This document shows positions 45,897-57,286 of a stretch of 64,000 nucleotides of DNA, piece after piece; the first letter of the stretch is position 1; every line of letters starts with the position of its first letter. The position numbers and the translations under genes are program-made. The notes below the pieces were generated by a model that saw only the letters and a list, made by a program, of their open reading frames with translations, had not been told where the DNA came from and ran no database searches. The stretch spans positions 44,960,001 through 45,024,000 of the forward strand of contig JAZHRO010000050.1 of NCBI GenBank assembly GCA_037157565.1. Reading direction: 5' to 3'. The DNA comes from Thalassia testudinum (Eukaryota; Streptophyta; Magnoliopsida; Alismatales; Hydrocharitaceae).

Positions 45897-46666
45897 CACT
45901 ACTACAAGATGAGTTGTCTGCAACGGTTTCTTAGTGATGATTTTATAACCATTGCTAAAAGCCACCTTTAGGGATGGTTATAAAAATAATCATTACCTAA
46001 AGCCTCCTCCCTCCCCTAACCAAACTTAACTCGGGGTAAGATTTAGGAATGGTTTTAAAAATAACCATTGCAAATGATTACGGGGAGAGCGTGGGCTTTC
46101 TAGGCACCAAAGGTGAACTATTTAGTGATTGGCAATGATTTTTTTTAAAACCAGTGCCAATTGTCCACGAAAAGGCTCACCCTCCAAAATTCAATGTCTG
46201 CAGAAAGTGGTAATTTAAATTTAATTTGAGATGTTCTTTTTTGAAAATCATCGCTAAGTGCACCCTTCTAATTGTCATTTGGCGACAATTTTGTTTAAAA
46301 TCATCGCTAAATCTCGAGATATTTTGCAAACCCAATCGTCTTTCACCCCAACACTTTGATCCACTTCTCTCCTCCTCCCTTAACAGTCGATTCTAGCCGT
46401 AAGCTCCTGTTCGTGCCACACGACCTCCGAGCTCTCGTCTACACCACAATCAAGCGCTCGTCATCCGCACCACGAACGCTCCTCCTGCTTCGTCGTTGAC
46501 CTTGCAATGAGAGGCAAGCTCCTTCCATTGCCCTCTGCCGTGCCACCCCTTCCGACAGAGCTACCCCCGTACGATGCCCCTCACCCTCCCTGCAGCCCCA
46601 GCCCTCACTGTCGTGCTGCCCCCTCCCTGTCACGCCACCCCTTGTCCCTCCCTGCAGCCTCTACCC
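45897..46666 (+). mobile_element. CACTA (En/Spm) transposon, left end
   Basis: The end begins CACTACTACAAGATGAG, preceded by TAA (possible 3-bp target duplication). It is followed by subterminal repeats of the type GGCGACAATTTTGTTTAAAA and CATCGCTAA in both orientations (45925-46320), typical of plant CACTA elements and their transposase-binding sites. A GC-rich leader follows until J cuts it at 46667. The opposite end is not seen in this window. Confidence 0.7.
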
Positions 46667-48470
46667 TGATAAATGCCAGTCTATCATCATTCTTATACCC
46701 CAAAACAAACCTAGCTTTTGGAATTTTAACTTCGCAAATGGGTTTCTAAGCTGCATTTAGGCATCACTTAGGTTATGCATACATTGCATAATTTTTGCTG
46801 TTTTTGACACGTTTATTTGAGTGTTAGGGATGAATAGATAGTCAGATCCCTAAAACCCTAGCATTCAATAAGGCAACAAGTGTAGAGGAAGCTCAATTTA
46901 GCCAAACCACAACTAAATCCAGCTCATCATAGCTAGATACTAGCTCACTTGAATTAGGATTAGCTCTCTTAAGCTCCATTCAGCTCATATTAGCTAGATA
47001 GTAGCTTAGGATAGCTCAACTTAACTCAACCTAGCTCAAGTCAACTCAGATCCAGCTCAACTTAGTTGAGCTTAGCTCTTCTTAGCTCCAATCAGTTCAC
47101 CGCAAGCTCTAACTAGCTCAACTAAGTTGACAGGAGTCTACCTCAGCTCAGGTCCAGCTACTTCCAGGTCCACTCAACTCAAGTCAGCTAAAGATTACTT
47201 AACTAGCTCAAGCCAGCTCGAGTCTAGTTTTCGAAGACTCCTCCCAACTCAACCTAGTTGAGCTAAGCTATTTAACCCAAGCTAGCTTCTCCAGCTAGCT
47301 AGGTTATTTCCAGGAAGATCAGACCTAGCTCACCTCAGCACAATTTAGCAGAAGCTACCTCACTTTAGCTTGGCTTAGCAACTAGCAAAGAACTAGCAAG
47401 CTAAGCCAGCTATGGTAGCTCCTTATTGTTTTCTTCAGCAACCACTAGCTCCCGTGTAGCTCTATACAATTCTTCCTCAGTTCTTCTTCCCTAAACCCTA
47501 GCTCTCTCCATTACTACCCTACTAGCTAAGCTAGCTAATATAACTTAGTTTAACACCACCTAAGCTCTCCACTCCATGGCCGTCCATCCTCTTCCTTAAC
47601 CCCAACTTAACCTAACCCTAACCCACTCAATTTGGTGCCAAAACACACCACCAGGAACCCCTTCAATTTGTCGCCAAATTGAGGATCTCTTAGCTCCACT
47701 ACCACCACCAAAAGCCACCTAAAGGTGGTGCCAAAACCACCTTAATTGCCACCTATTTTTGGCACCACCACATAGCCTCCATCTCCACCATTCATCCATC
47801 GTACAACCCCTCATCCAACCATTCAAGTTGGCACCAACCTAGCCCCTTCTAGAACACCCACCTATGGCGCCAACTTGAAGCACCCTACCACCACTCCACC
47901 TCAATCTTGGTGCTAACTCTACACATCCCTTCACCCCTCTCTACCACCAAAAGACACCTCCAAATTCTCTCCAAAACCACCTAGAAATGGCACAACTTTT
48001 TCCCTCCAAAACCCTTGAAATCCAACCTTACACCTACCCCTTCAACCCATCTCCACCCTCCATTTTTTCCCTCTAAAATCAACACCTTCTAGAAGGTATT
48101 TTTGGAGGGAAAACCAAGCTACCTCTTCATTTTCCTCCCATTTTTCCCTCCAAAAATATCCAAGCACCCCTTCATTTCCCTCCAAAAAAATACCATAACC
48201 CACCCCCATCACATCCTATAAAAACCCTACCCTACCACCGCATAATTCCCATCTTCTCCCTTTGTATATTCCACCATTACACCACCTACACCTAAGGCCA
48301 AGGAAGAAGAGAAGAAGATCAAGGGGGCAACCTACCCACCCCCTTAGTGCCTTCTTCCTCATTCTTCTTCTCACTTGTGCCATGCTAAGGAGGAAGCCTT
48401 CATCTAGGGGGGCGGCCAGGCAAGAGGAGGAACAAAGGTGGTGGATGTCCACCCTTGGAGGAGGCTTGGA
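46667..48470 (+). repeat. 5' LTR of J (truncated)
   Basis: It starts TGATAAATGCCAGTCTATCA (one mismatch in the stem). It holds the AGCT-rich block (46890-47570), TTGGCGCCAA-like words (47631-47930), a TATA box (CTATAAAAAC, 48216-48225) and the purine-rich leader. Similarity to the 3' LTR ends around 48470, where it meets pol. Confidence 0.8.
47631..47930 (+). promoter_or_regulatory. TTGGCGCCAA-like palindrome array in J 5' LTR
   Basis: TTGGTGCCAA, TTGGCACCAA and GGCGCCAA words occur near 47631, 47735, 47757, 47829 and 47866, upstream of the TATA box. Confidence 0.55.
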
Positions 48471-49005
48471 GGAGGACCAATTGAAGGAAGATTTCTTTGA
48501 TGATTTAGATTCTGAGATTGACAATTTAGTGGAGGAAATAATGCAAATTTCACACATGGGTTCCTGCTTTGTAGTTAACATGGTTCCTGAACAAATTGAT
48601 TTAACCTACCCTCCCACCCTAACCATACCTTCTCCATTGGACTCTTCATCTAACTCCTTCCCCCTTACTTCACCCCTGGATCAAAAAGCAAATATAATCT
48701 CGGAGTTGGGCCCTTACCTTGAGTTAAAACCCTTGCCTGACTCCCTTACATATGTTTTCCTTGGACCAAACCAGACTATGCCCCTGATTATCAATTTTGG
48801 ACTTATTGTGGCACAGGAGGAAAAACTTCTCCAAGTTTTGAGTAAAAATAGAAAAGCTATTGGCTGGACCCTTTATGATCTTAAGGGTATTAATTTATCC
48901 TATTGCACCCATGGAATATATCTTGAGGACGATTCTCGCCCCTCCCACCAACCACAAAGGTGCTTAAACCCTAATATGCAGGAGGTGGTAAAAAAGGAGA
49001 TTTAA
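48382..49005 (+). pseudogene. Chimeric ORF: J LTR leader fused to pol linker
   Basis: From the ATG at 48382 an open frame of 207 codons starts in LTR leader sequence (MLRRKPSSRGAARQ). After about 48470 it reads pol linker (DLDSEIDNLVEEIMQ, then YVFLGPNQTMPLII, ending near the RT start). The equivalent ATG in the 3' LTR (54872) opens a short frame with a stop. The deletion thus put pol in frame with a leader ATG. Function is not claimed. Confidence 0.65.
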
Positions 49006-49892
49006 AAGTGGCTTGATGTTGATATCATCTACCCCATTTTTGATAGCTCCTTGGTTAGTCCTACGCAAGTTGTTCCTAAAAAAGCTAGACTAACAGTTGT
49101 CACTAATGAACATTGGGAGAATATAGCCATTAGGATGGCTTCTTCTTGGTGCATGTACATTGATTACCGAAAACTGAACACCACCACTAAGAAGGACCAT
49201 TTTCTGCTCCCTTTTATTGATGAGATATTGGAGCAATTAGCTGGACATGGTTATTACTGTTTTCTAGATGGTTATTCTAGCTATAATCAAGTTGCAATCC
49301 ATCCTGAGGGTCAAGACAAAACTACATTCACCTCCCCCTTTGGAACCTTTGCTTTCCAAAGGATGCCCTTCGATCCTTACGACGCAGCTGCAACTTTTCA
49401 AAGGTGTATGCTTGCAATTTTTTTGAACCTAGTAGGTGAATGTCTTGAAGTCTTTATTGATGACTTCTCTGTATTTGGAGATTCCTTCGATCTTTGTCTT
49501 AGAAATCTTGAAAGGACTCTCATGAAATGCATAGAAGTTACTTGGTCCTCACTTGAGAAAAGAGTCATTTCGTGGTCTAGGAAGGCATCGTCCTGGGCCA
49601 TGTCATCTCCAAAACGGGAATTACGGTAGATCGTGCCAAAAGTGATGCTATCTCTAAGCTCCCACCGCCTACTACTATAAAACAGATCCGATCTTTTTTG
49701 GGGCACATGGGCTTCTAACGCCGTTTCATTAAAAATTTTTCCAAAATCTCCGAGCCCTTAAGCCAATTACTTACTAAAGACCATTCTTTTGACTTTAATG
49801 ACCAATGCCTGGAGAGTTTCAATAAGTTGAAGAAAGATGTCATAGAGGCACCAATTTTATAGGGACCTGACTGGAATTGTCCCTTTGAGTTA
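49006..49892 (+). pseudogene. J reverse transcriptase
   Basis: A TAA at 49003 precedes KWLDVDIIYPIFDSSLVSP. The RT shows WCMYIDYRKLN, FLDGYSSYNQVAIHPEGQDK and the catalytic FIDDFSVFG (about 49456-49482, both Asp intact). The usual MPFGLCNAPA reads MPFDPYDAAA. A frameshift near 49540-49600 leads to IRSFLGHMGF, a TAA at 49717 and RRFIKNFSKI. The region continues into RNase H. Confidence 0.85.
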
Positions 49893-50252
49893 ATGATAGA
49901 TGCTTTTGATTTTGCTGTGGGGCCCGTTATAGGGCAAAGAATTGACAAGAAGCCTGTTGTAATCTACTATGCTAGTAAAACCCTTGATGATGCACAACGA
50001 AATTGCACAGTTACTGAAAAAGAACTTCTTACCATTGTGTTTGCCTTAGAAAATTTTCGCTCATATCTATTGGGGTTACATGTCACTGTATACACCGACC
50101 ACTCAGCCCTTAAATATCTGCTGAACAAAAAAGATGCGAAACCCCGCCTTATCCGTTGGATCCTACTACTCGAGGAATTTGACCTGGAAATCAAGGATAA
50201 GGCGGGGTTGCAAAATGTAGTGGGCGATCATCTCTCGTCTCATGATGAATGA
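49893..50252 (+). pseudogene. J RNase H
   Basis: An open stretch of 119 codons. The metal-binding residues are all present: Asp in [10 protein letters not shown], Glu in VTEKELL, Asp in [12 protein letters not shown] and Asp in VVGDHLS. It is the best preserved enzyme domain in the window but stands apart from a translatable whole pol. Confidence 0.88.
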
Positions 50253-51611
50253 TATGTTGACCCCTCCTAATATGTTCCCTGATGAGAATATCTTAGCTGC
50301 CAATACCCTCTCTTGGTTTGCACTTATTGCAAACTATTTAGCAACAGAACAAATCCCCTCTGATTGGCCATAAACCAAAAGGGATAAGTTCTTTGCTGAC
50401 ATCAAATATTACTTTTGGGAGGAGCCTGTCCTTTTCCTCATTTGTGTTGATCAGGTCATTCAACGATATATCCCCGACTTTGAAATTCATGATATTCTGA
50501 CACACTGTCACTCAATGGCATGTGGCAAACATTTCTTAGGCAAGAAAACTATAGCTAAGGTCCTCACTTCTGGATTCTTTTGGCCCAACTTGCATAAAGA
50601 TGTTCATTCTTTTATTCGGTCTAGTGTGCGTTGCCAGAGCATCGACAACATAACTCGGAAGGGTATGATACCCCTAAATCAAATATTAGAGGTTGAAAAT
50701 TTTGATGTATGGGGCATCAACTTCATGAGACCGTTCATCAACTCTTGTTGGTATTTATATATACCAGTTACAATCGACTATGTCTCAAAATGAATTGAAG
50801 CAATACTCACACTCACCAATGATCACAAGGTTGTTGTCGAATTCATCAAGAAGAATATTTTTTTGAGATTCGACATTTCAAAGGCCATTATCAATGATGG
50901 AGGATCATATTTCACTCACTCTCAATTCCATCACCTTTTATCCAAATATGGGGTTAATCATAAAATTTCCACTCCTTACCACCCCAAATGAATGACCGAG
51001 TAGAAGTTTCTAACCAGGAGATAAAAAATATTTTACAAAAAATGGTTAGGTCTGATCGTAAAGACTGGTCCACTAAATTGGATGATACTTTATGGGCTTT
51101 TCGAACAACTTTTAAAACTCCTTTCGGCATGTCTCCTTTTCATCTAATTTTTAGAAAGGCATGCCATCTCCCGGTAGAACTCAAACATAGGGCTTTTTGG
51201 GCAATCAAACAATTAAACATGGATTTATCTAAAGCCGGTAACCAAAGGAAGTTACAATTAACTAAATTGGAAGAATTACGTAATTTTTCTTACGAAAATG
51301 CATGGATTTATAAAGATCGAACAAAGAAATTTCATGATAAATATATTGTTCGGAAAACTTTTGATGTCAATCAATGCATTTGGCCTTTTGATGCTAGATT
51401 ACAAATTTTTCCAGGAAAACTCAAATCCAAGTGGACCGGCCCATTTATTGTCCTTAAAACTTATCCATATGGTGCTGTTGATCTATTAGATCCCAAAACA
51501 AATACTACTTTTCAAGTCAACGGCCAGCGTTTAAAGCCCTATTTAGATAATACTCCAAATCTCCCATTCGACACTCTTGATTTAACCGACTTACTCTCTA
51601 ATGATCATTAA
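50253..51611 (+). pseudogene. J integrase
   Basis: The zinc region (LTHCHSMACGKHF, then RSSVRCQ) has lost one Cys. The first catalytic Asp of the usual GIDFMGPF is Asn (GINFMRPF). The second Asp (INDGGSYF) and the catalytic Glu ([13 protein letters not shown]) are present. Two breaks lie at 50372 and 50791-50987. From 50988 to 51611 an open frame of 207 codons holds the rest of the core and the C-terminal region ([10 protein letters not shown]). The end marks the pol stop. Confidence 0.87.
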
Positions 51612-53017
51612 TGCACTTCACACCTGGCTGAATGGCGTAAAAGATAGCACTGGATGGGAGGTAACCCATCGTTTCCCTACTTTACATTTTTTTCTTTCTT
51701 TTAGAGGTTTTGCCTATCCTGATTCGGACCACCCTTACTACGGTGATCTCTTTTCCCTTCCTATTGCATGCGGACATGCTATATCTCCAGCATGGGGGGT
51801 GTTTTTAAATTTTGACTATCAAATCAGGATTTCCAAAACCCAAAAAATTCAATTTTATTGTTCATTTTCTGCATGCATACCCCTAACAAAAATTAAAATG
51901 ATGAAAACTTTTTGAGGAAATTTTGAAATCAAGACCAAGGTTGAAGATTCACTTTAAGGTACAATGTGATTTAATCTTTAACAAACTAAGGATAAGGATA
52001 CAGAACTGATTATTAGAATTTCTGGATCTATCTTTAAACTAGATCAAATATCCTTCATTAAATTCCACCTGAACTTATGATGGTTCACGTGACTTGATTT
52101 TGTTTTGTGACCTGGAAATTACCTGGCTTAGTTTCCGATCCAAAAGCTTGCATCTCTTGCAAAATTCTTGTGTCAAATTTCACATACAAGCCAATACCTA
52201 AAAAATATTTAGAAATTAGAAAAATCCCTTGTTTGGCCTTAGTGAAATCTAAAGCAGATCATTGGTTTGAGTTTCCATCGCCGAAAAGGAGGAAAATGCC
52301 TCCTTTGAGGATACGATGTCAACATATTATCGCCTCGACACTGCTCTATATCTATATCTCATATCTTTAGGCGGAGTATTAAGGCGCAATTTTGAAGCTC
52401 AAGTGTCTTTGACGATGCTCTACCCATAGTGTCGAAGCAAGAGCTTGAGTTTTCTTAAAGCGCCCCTTTATACCTCAATGTGTTTTGGGGTTGTGAGCTT
52501 CTGGGTGGTGTCTTGGACAGTACTATCTCGAAGTGCTAGTGCCAGAGCACCCTCGAGAATTCGTAATGGGAATGATGATCCTGACACATCTGTTATAGGA
52601 TTAAACTAAGAATAAGCATGGGGGAAATTCTAAGAAAAAAAGGTTTAAACAAATACATGACCTTATAAATGTTGGCATTCACAAGTACAGACATAAGGTT
52701 TTAAAGGATTATGCAAGTTGTGGATTAGATTCAAGAGCCAGAGTAATACTAGCTACAAAATAATTTCGGGTCATCTGAATTAACAAAGAGTTAACTTGTG
52801 AATTTTTGGAAGATACATTGATCCTGATTTATCTAATCTTTGGATTCAAAGACGAATCCCAATGTTTATCTATAATAAATCCCGTGCCTCATGTTTTAAC
52901 CACCCAAGGTCTCGCAATCTTTTTCTCTTCAAAAGTAAAAGAATTAGTTTTCCCCAAGAATCCATTTTGTGAAAATTAGTTCTGCTAAGAGATTAGCAAA
53001 AGATAAGTCAGGGGGTA
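51612..53017 (+). other. J post-pol spacer and polypurine tract
   Basis: About 1.4 kb without a convincing gene. The ORFs at 51601-51915 and 52107-52370 have no recognised domain. Some Athila elements carry an env-like gene here, but none is visible. It ends AAGATAAGTCAGGGGGTA, the polypurine tract, directly before LTR 53018. Confidence 0.75.
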
Positions 53018-55613
53018 TGATAAACACTTGTTTATCATCATTCTTATGTCTAAAAATAAACCTCGCTCTTGGGATTTTAACTCTGCAAATGGGTTTCTGG
53101 GCTGCATTTAGGCATCACTTAGGTTAGGCATGCATTGTATAATTTTTGTTATTTTTGACACGTTTATTTGAGTGTTAGGGATGAACAGATAGTCAGATCC
53201 CTAAAACCCTAGCATTCAAGAAGGCAACAAGTAAAGAGGAAGCTCAATTCAGCTAAACCACAGCTAAATCCAACTCATCATAACTGGATATCAGCTCACT
53301 TGAATTACGGTTAGCTCTCTTAAGCTCCATTCAGCTCATCTTAGCTGGATGGTAGCTCAGGGTAGCTCAACTTAGCTTAAGTCAACTCAGATCCGGCTCA
53401 ACTTAGTTGAGTCTAGCTCCTCTTAACCCCAATCAGTTCATTGGGAGCTTTAGCTAGCTCAACTAAGTTGACAGGAGTCTACCTCAGCTCAGGTCCAGTT
53501 ACTTTGAGCTCCACTAAACTCAAGTCAGCTGAAGATGACCTCAACTAGCTTAGGCTAGCTCAAGTCCAGTTCCTAGAGACTCCACTCAGCTCAAACTAGT
53601 TGAGCTAAGCTATTTAACCTAAGCTAACTACTTCAGCTAGCTAAGTTATCTCCAGGAAGATCAAACCTAGCTCACCTTAGCACAACTCAGCAAAAGCCAG
53701 CTCACTTTAGCTTCGATTAGCAACTAATAAAGAACTAGAAATCTAAACTAGCTAAGGTAGCTCCTTGCTGTTTTCTTCAGCAGCCACCAGCTCTAGTGCA
53801 GCTCCAGACAGTTTTTCCTTAGCTCTTCTTCCCTAAACCCTAGCTCCCTCCATTACTACCCTACTAGCTAAGCTTAGCTTAACTCCACCTAAGCTCTCCA
53901 CTCCATGGTCGTCCATCGTCTTTCTTAACCCCAACTTAACTTAACCCTAACCCACTCAATTTGGCACCAAAACACACCTCCATTCACCCCTTCAAGTTAG
54001 TGCCAAATTGAGGCATCTCTTAGCTCCACTGCCACCACCAAAAGCCACCTAAAGGTGGTCCCAAAAACCACCTTTACTACCACCTATTTTTGGCACCACC
54101 ACATAGCCTCCATCTCCACCATTCATCCATCCTACAACCTCTCATCCAACCATTCATGTTGGCGCCAACCTAGCCCCTTCTAGAGCACCCACCTATGGCA
54201 CCAACTTGAAGCACCCTTCCACCCACAACCACCACTTAACCACACCCCTACGTTGGTGCCAAAAGCCCCCTACACCTCTCCATAAGTGGCGCCAACTTGA
54301 ACCCTAATCTCTACCTTACACCTAACCCCATAAGGCCATCATCACCACCCAATTTGGTGCCAAATCCTTAACCCACAAACCCCATCCTAACCATCTTCTA
54401 GTTGGCACCAAAAACCCATTTAATCAACATCTTTGTTGGTAGCAACTAACACCATCCTATCCACCCTTCATCCACTTCACAACCATATCCTAACCTTCCA
54501 TTCTCCAAGCCAACCACCAATCCCTTAGCCCTCCTATGGTTGGTGCCATTATTGGTGCCTTTCCACCACCATAACCACCACCTACACACCTCCTCCCTTG
54601 GTGCCAAAACACCATGGCCTTTAGATCTTTTAACCACCCTCATAAGCCCATCCTAACCCTACATATCATCTACACCAACACCTCCCATCACCACTCCTAT
54701 ATATAGCCCCCACTTACCACCATTAACCCACACCTTTGGCTTCATTATTCCACCATTATTCCACCTACTATAGCCGGCAAAGAGAAGAAGGAGAAGAAGA
54801 TTAAGGGGACACTCTATCCCCTTGGTGCCTTCCCATCTTCCCTTCTCTCTTGTGCCTACGCCAACCAGAGGACATGCCAGGTAGGAGGATGTCTAGAAGG
54901 AGATTTTTAGGGTGGTGCACGCCCACCCTTGGAAAAGCATTCTAAGGTGGAATTCTTCCACCTTTGGAGGGGCAAGGGCACTCCCAGTTAGGGCTTGCTT
55001 AGGAGGACACACCTTAGAGGAGCATTTCAGGGAAGGGATTACGAGAAATCCTTTTCAAGACCAGGAGCAGTTGATCTTGGAGCAAGGATCTCCTCCTCTT
55101 CATCATCATCACCAGAGGATTTGTGTTTGCATTTTTTTTGTATTTTCATTCATACAGTAGAAGCATTCCTCTACTAGTCATTTTGTAAAATAATTTTCTC
55201 CTTAATCAAAGTTGCCTTTCCACTATTGTTTTGTTGCAACTTCTTGCTTTTACCATAGTGCACTCACACCCTCTCTCTAATTACCCTAGGTCTTCACATA
55301 CCTAAGGTGAGCTTAGGGAGAGGATTTTTTTTGTCACTTAGGTTTTAACTTTAGTAAATTAGGCACAATCTTTCTCCCCTTATTACCTTGTTGCCCATTA
55401 TTTCAAAATCCCAAAAAAATTTCATATTCAAAAATTATAAAAAGAAGTTGATTTCCCAATATCAAGCGTAAGTGTTTAATTTTCATTTCTATCTCCTTTG
55501 GGATGACTTGAATACTTTCTCAAGTACTCAATTTTATAAATTTTAAAAGCGATTGAAAGTGCATGTTACAATGATACGAACCTTAATTTCAAATTGCGCA
55601 TTTTTCGCTATCA
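53018..55613 (+). repeat. 3' LTR of J
   Basis: The LTR is 2596 bp. It starts TGATAAACACTTGTTTATCA (perfect 8-bp stem) and ends CGCTATCA. It contains the AGCT-rich block (53230-53900), the TTGGCGCCAA-like array (53960-54606), the TATA box CCTATATATAGCC (54696-54708), a leader and an AT-rich tail. It matches LTR E (1557-3795) in reverse. The ORF at 54912-55160 is leader sequence. Confidence 0.85.
53960..54606 (+). promoter_or_regulatory. TTGGCGCCAA-like palindrome array in J 3' LTR
   Basis: About a dozen copies or near copies (53963, 54088, 54160, 54196, 54253, 54286, 54353, 54402, 54539, 54553, 54598) lie between the AGCT block and the TATA box. Most have TG or CA at the centre and a few keep CG (54160, 54286). 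Confidence 0.6.
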
Positions 55614-57286
55614 TACCCCCAACACCCCTCCCTGCTGCTTCCCCTCCCCCTCCCCACACCCCCTGTAGCGCCTTATCTCCCTACCCTTCCCATTTTTTTT
55701 TGTTTTTTTGTTAATTTAATGTTAAATAAATTGAATGAAAGTATTTGTGAATTAATTTAGCTTGTGAATTAATTTAGTTTGTGAATTTTATTTTGTAAAT
55801 GAAAAAATTGCATGAAAATTTTTTTAGATTTAAATTTTCTTGTAAATTTATTTTTGAAAATTAAATTTGGCTATAAAATAAATTTTGTTAAATTTACATG
55901 TAGTTGATTGCAATTATTAATTTAGAAATATTAATTTTGTTTAATTTTATCAATTGCATGTACTTGACAAATGTGTATATAAATTAAATATGTTGCATGT
56001 GTTGTTTGATATAAATTAAGCGTATTTTGTTAGAAATGTCAATTGCATGTGTTTGGTATAAATTAAATATGGGATGTGCCCACATTTTTAATTTTTTCAT
56101 GTAATTTTTATTGTGTGTGTTAAATGTTTGATTATCAATTCTTAGTACTACATACAATTGCACAATTTAAAAGCACTTCATGATAAATAATAGGAATTCT
56201 AACCCCTAGGTTATAAGTTATGAGAATGATATAATTGTGTCCAAATAGTAGTCCATTGAGACTTATGATCATGTTACACGGATAATGTAGAATCTGTGTA
56301 TACTTCACTTACATGCACGATGTGTTATTTTTATAACATGCCATAAGTATCGTCGTCTTTAGTTTAGAGAAGTTTTGAGCTAAGAGGGGTCCTTGAAGAT
56401 TTAATCACAACTTAGAGTTACTTATTACATGTAACAGTGTGTAAAGAAATTTTAGACACATTTTCTAACTCTTCTCTAGTATACCAACTAATCTAAGCTT
56501 CATTCCTTAAGCGTCTTTTAGTGGGGGCTATTAGGAATGTAGTTGAGGTTGATCTTAGGGGGTATACTAGAGAAGTGCAAGGAGATACTGCAGAAATTTC
56601 TTCACACACTAGTTGTACGTAACAAGCAACATTGTGATCAAATCTTTGAGGATGGGCTATCAAGTGAAAATCTTCTTTAAAACACAAATACCTTCCGTAT
56701 ATTCGATCATAACTTGGAGGTTATTTGCAATAAAAATTTAGATTATCATGGACAAGTTTTGGATTAGTCTGAGGAATTTGAATTACACTGAGTATAAGAG
56801 TGGAGTGATCTCATTCCTAGATTGGGCCTTCCATGAAAATAGGAAACAATATAGACGTGGAGAGTTTTATGAAAGAATATTCTGTTCATGTAGGAAGTGT
56901 TTCAATGGATTTGTCCAGAATAGAAAAATAGTTCTAAGGCATGTGATCTGTAATGGTTGGTGGTAATATTATACGAAGTGGACTACACATGGAAAGGAAC
57001 CAACACAGGATGACACATAGAATACAGTGGAAGTGGATGAGTCTCATGATGATCAAGATGATGATAATCAAATCGATGAGATGCTACATGAGACCAGAGA
57101 GGCTAATCCTAATATTGCAAATGATGAGGAAGCATTCAATAGCTGTAATTAGTTTTATGATACAACGAAGGCAATTGAGGAGCCTATCGCACCTGAAATC
57201 AGTTCTGTGACGAGGTTGTCTTTTCTGTTGAGATTATTTCAGATGAAAGTTTTGAAAAGAGCTACAATAAAATTGATGTCTAAGGT
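55614..57286 (+). mobile_element. CACTA transposon, middle part
   Basis: The CACTA sequence resumes after J with TACCCCCAACACC, a GC-rich stretch, then about 1 kb of AT-rich DNA without ORFs (55690-56740). The transposase N-terminal part follows at 56748. K cuts the unit at 57287. Confidence 0.65.
56748..57286 (+). pseudogene. CACTA TNP2-type transposase, N-terminal part
   Basis: From the ATG at 56748 the product resembles the transposase-associated domain: MDKFWISLRN, GVISFLDWAF, and a Cys-rich patch (CSCRKCFNGF) with a following His, typical of the zinc-binding fold. A TAA at 56964 is followed in the same frame by YTKWTTHGKEPTQ, the usual next block. A further segment FLLRLFQMKVLKRATIKLM (about 57222) is like TNP2 (LIKLM-type). 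It is cut at 57286 by K. Confidence 0.7.

Larger units (their letters stand above)
46667..55613 (+). mobile_element. Athila-like element J with deleted gag and protease
   Basis: This element of 8947 bp is flanked by TACCC (46662-46666 and 55614-55618). The 5' LTR is truncated at about 48470 and joined directly to the region before RT, so the end of the LTR, the primer site, gag and protease are missing. RT, RNase H and integrase follow, then a 1.4-kb spacer, a polypurine tract and a full 3' LTR. Lineage is Athila by pol similarity. Because flanking duplications are intact, the internal loss happened after integration or before packaging of a deleted copy. Confidence 0.85.

Noticed and set aside
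47600..47625. Telomere-like CCTAACCCTAACCC
   Set aside because: Only about two units inside an LTR. It is too short for an interstitial telomere array.
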